A DNA stretch of 64,000 bases from Volvox africanus (lineage: Eukaryota > Chlorophyta > Chlorophyceae > Chlamydomonadales > Volvocaceae), in assembly GCA_030268105.1 (NCBI GenBank), contig BSDZ01000005.1, positions 1,612,001-1,676,000 of the forward strand. The letters are read 5' to 3'. The notes under the pieces are model-generated. The model was not told where the DNA came from, did not search any database, and was given only the letters and a program-made list of their open reading frames with translations. Positions 62,701 to 64,000 of the stretch are shown here, one piece after another. How positions within the stretch are numbered: position 1 is the first letter of the stretch; every line of letters starts with the position of its first letter. Made by a program: the position numbers and the translations under genes.

Positions 62701-64000
62701 TATGTGGTGTACGTAACTGTGTACACATACATCCGACGGAATGAAGTAAGGCGGCGGGGGGAGGGTACAACAACCCACGCACGATTGAGCCACGTATCTG
62801 CATGAACTAGTACATCAGTACGCTAGCAGCTCAGGATTGATAACACTTAAAGCCAGCATATAATGTGCGCGTGTGCGCGGCGGGTGTACCTATCTCCTAT
62901 CTTTGTTTAAACGTACGTCGTGTGCCTAAAACAATGACTGGCTGGTCGTCTAGCCTATTAAACTTTTACCTAGGGTGTGGCCGTAATACCTTTTGCTTCC
63001 TCGGGCCAAGCCTACGGGATGTATCTTGAAATGTTTCCTCAAGTAACTGCGCCCCGTCTTCATACGCATGCATGTTTGTTACCTCTGCGGTGTTGGTGAG
63101 AATTCATGGCAAGGGAAGGAGATAGACCGTGACTAGCTGCTGCATATGCGCATACGCACGTATGTTACATGTCTTATTATCGTCACTTCTAACGGTGTAC
63201 GTGCGTTTCTCGTGCTGATGAACGAGGTTCCCTGTCAGCTGCACCAACACGCCAGTGTGCGTCCACCGCAATACATGAATGATCCCCCCTTGTACATTGG
63301 CTGGACTATCTATGTGCTTCGTCGGTGTGTGGTGGCTGATATAATAATAGGTAACCTGCCTGCCTCTCACCTCGTTTGCTTAGATAGGTGCAAGAGTTAA
63401 ATTTTGGAGATGCACATACCTGCGTGTGTCTACCGTTGCAATCGAGGTGGCCAGAGTATGTAGGTATGTCGGTGCATAGTATTGCTGAGTTATGCGCGTT
63501 AATACGTAAGGAGCATCAGCACTATTGCTACGTACTAGTGTTGGTGTACTGCCTGCTGCTACCGTTCTTATTACGACTTCATCATTATCAGCCACAGATA
63601 GACGTGCATGCCGGACAAAGCACGTTACGAACAACATAAAATGTGTTTTTATGTCTGGTACATTCGACCGACGATGAGCGAAGGTATTTCCATCCATGGT
63701 TGCACATGCACGCATCCACGCACGTCTGTATTGATGTTATTCATAACTTGCTTATGTTGTTTAGTGTGTCTGTGCAGTGGCTAATGTAGTGTTGCTGGCT
63801 GGCTGGTTGACTGACTGGCTGCTGGCTGTCTGGCTGGCTGCTGGTGTTGTAAACCACGCATCCAGGCCATTGCCATGTCTGTTGCTGCTGCGTCCTGCTG
63901 TTTGCTGCTTCCTGCAGTGCATGCCGATTCAGTTCCGTAATATTTCAAGGATGATAATGAAGGGATGTTACACGCGGTATTTGCTCAGCTAGCAGGGGCC
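59734..64000. other. 3' flank of the kinase gene and repeat-rich intergenic DNA
   Basis: It holds a CTAC tetranucleotide repeat (60064-60104), CA/CG microsatellites (~60640-60696), an AT-rich trinucleotide stretch (~61540-61595) and GT-rich tracts (~62403-62465). An acidic open frame near 62140-62200 (DEGDEDEDDYSDGDGF) has no splice or domain support. A possible last exon at 63919-63992 ends at TAG but is unlinked. No gene was recognised with confidence. Confidence 0.45.
60064..60104. repeat. CTAC tetranucleotide repeat
   Basis: About ten CTAC units, intergenic, downstream of the kinase gene. Confidence 0.9.

Overview
The window is nuclear DNA of a green alga, most likely a volvocine such as Volvox. 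The reasons are intron-rich genes with GT-AG introns, GC-rich coding exons beside AT-rich and microsatellite-rich introns, proline-rich cell-surface ectodomains, a GAF-like/TKL kinase of a kind expanded in volvocines, and TTTAGGG-type interstitial telomeric repeats. The species call is inference. No rRNA, tRNA or CRISPR array was recognised.

Layout. A low-complexity coiled-coil gene is on the minus strand (447-2120, partial). Two plus-strand paralogues follow (3286-6298 and 10866-15328). Each has three exons with phase-1 introns and encodes a signal peptide, a Tyr/Pro-rich hinge, a proline-rich ectodomain, one membrane helix and a low-complexity cytoplasmic tail. After a gene-poor stretch come TAZ zinc-finger exons (18687-19282), which may continue into exons of a multipass membrane protein ending at 26162. 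Gene 28902-36793 (13 exons, 541 aa) encodes a putatively N-myristoylated ankyrin-repeat protein with a C-terminal U-box, so a probable E3 ubiquitin ligase. An unresolved gene lies at 38360-41086. Gene 41512-59733 (22 exons, 1618 aa) encodes a GAF-like/TKL-type protein kinase. The rest, to 64000, is repeats.

The most unusual content is two blocks of degraded bacterial, Rickettsiales-like DNA, each inside an intron of one of two neighbouring genes. Intron 11 of the ankyrin/U-box gene holds an IS982-type transposase fragment and a murA fragment. Intron 12 of the kinase gene holds an IS256-type transposase fragment, an unidentified reading frame, an NAD-dependent epimerase and a family-4-like glycosyltransferase. 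All carry stops, frameshifts or truncations. The flanking host exons keep their reading phase, so host splicing presumably removes the inserts.

Other structure: a near-perfect 88-bp inverted repeat in an intron (possible small-RNA precursor), two more long hairpins, a 12-bp palindrome GACCCNNGGGTC found seven times and only inside predicted exons (in all three reading frames), several hexanucleotide arrays in kinase introns, and at least three dispersed repeat families. One family shows an 11-bp target-site duplication and truncation at one end, as a retroposon would.

Method limits: exon models were built by eye from splice sites and phase. For the four fully modelled genes (3286-6298, 10866-15328, 28902-36793, 41512-59733) the exon lengths sum to whole codons ending in a stop. 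Family names come from motif recognition, not from searches.
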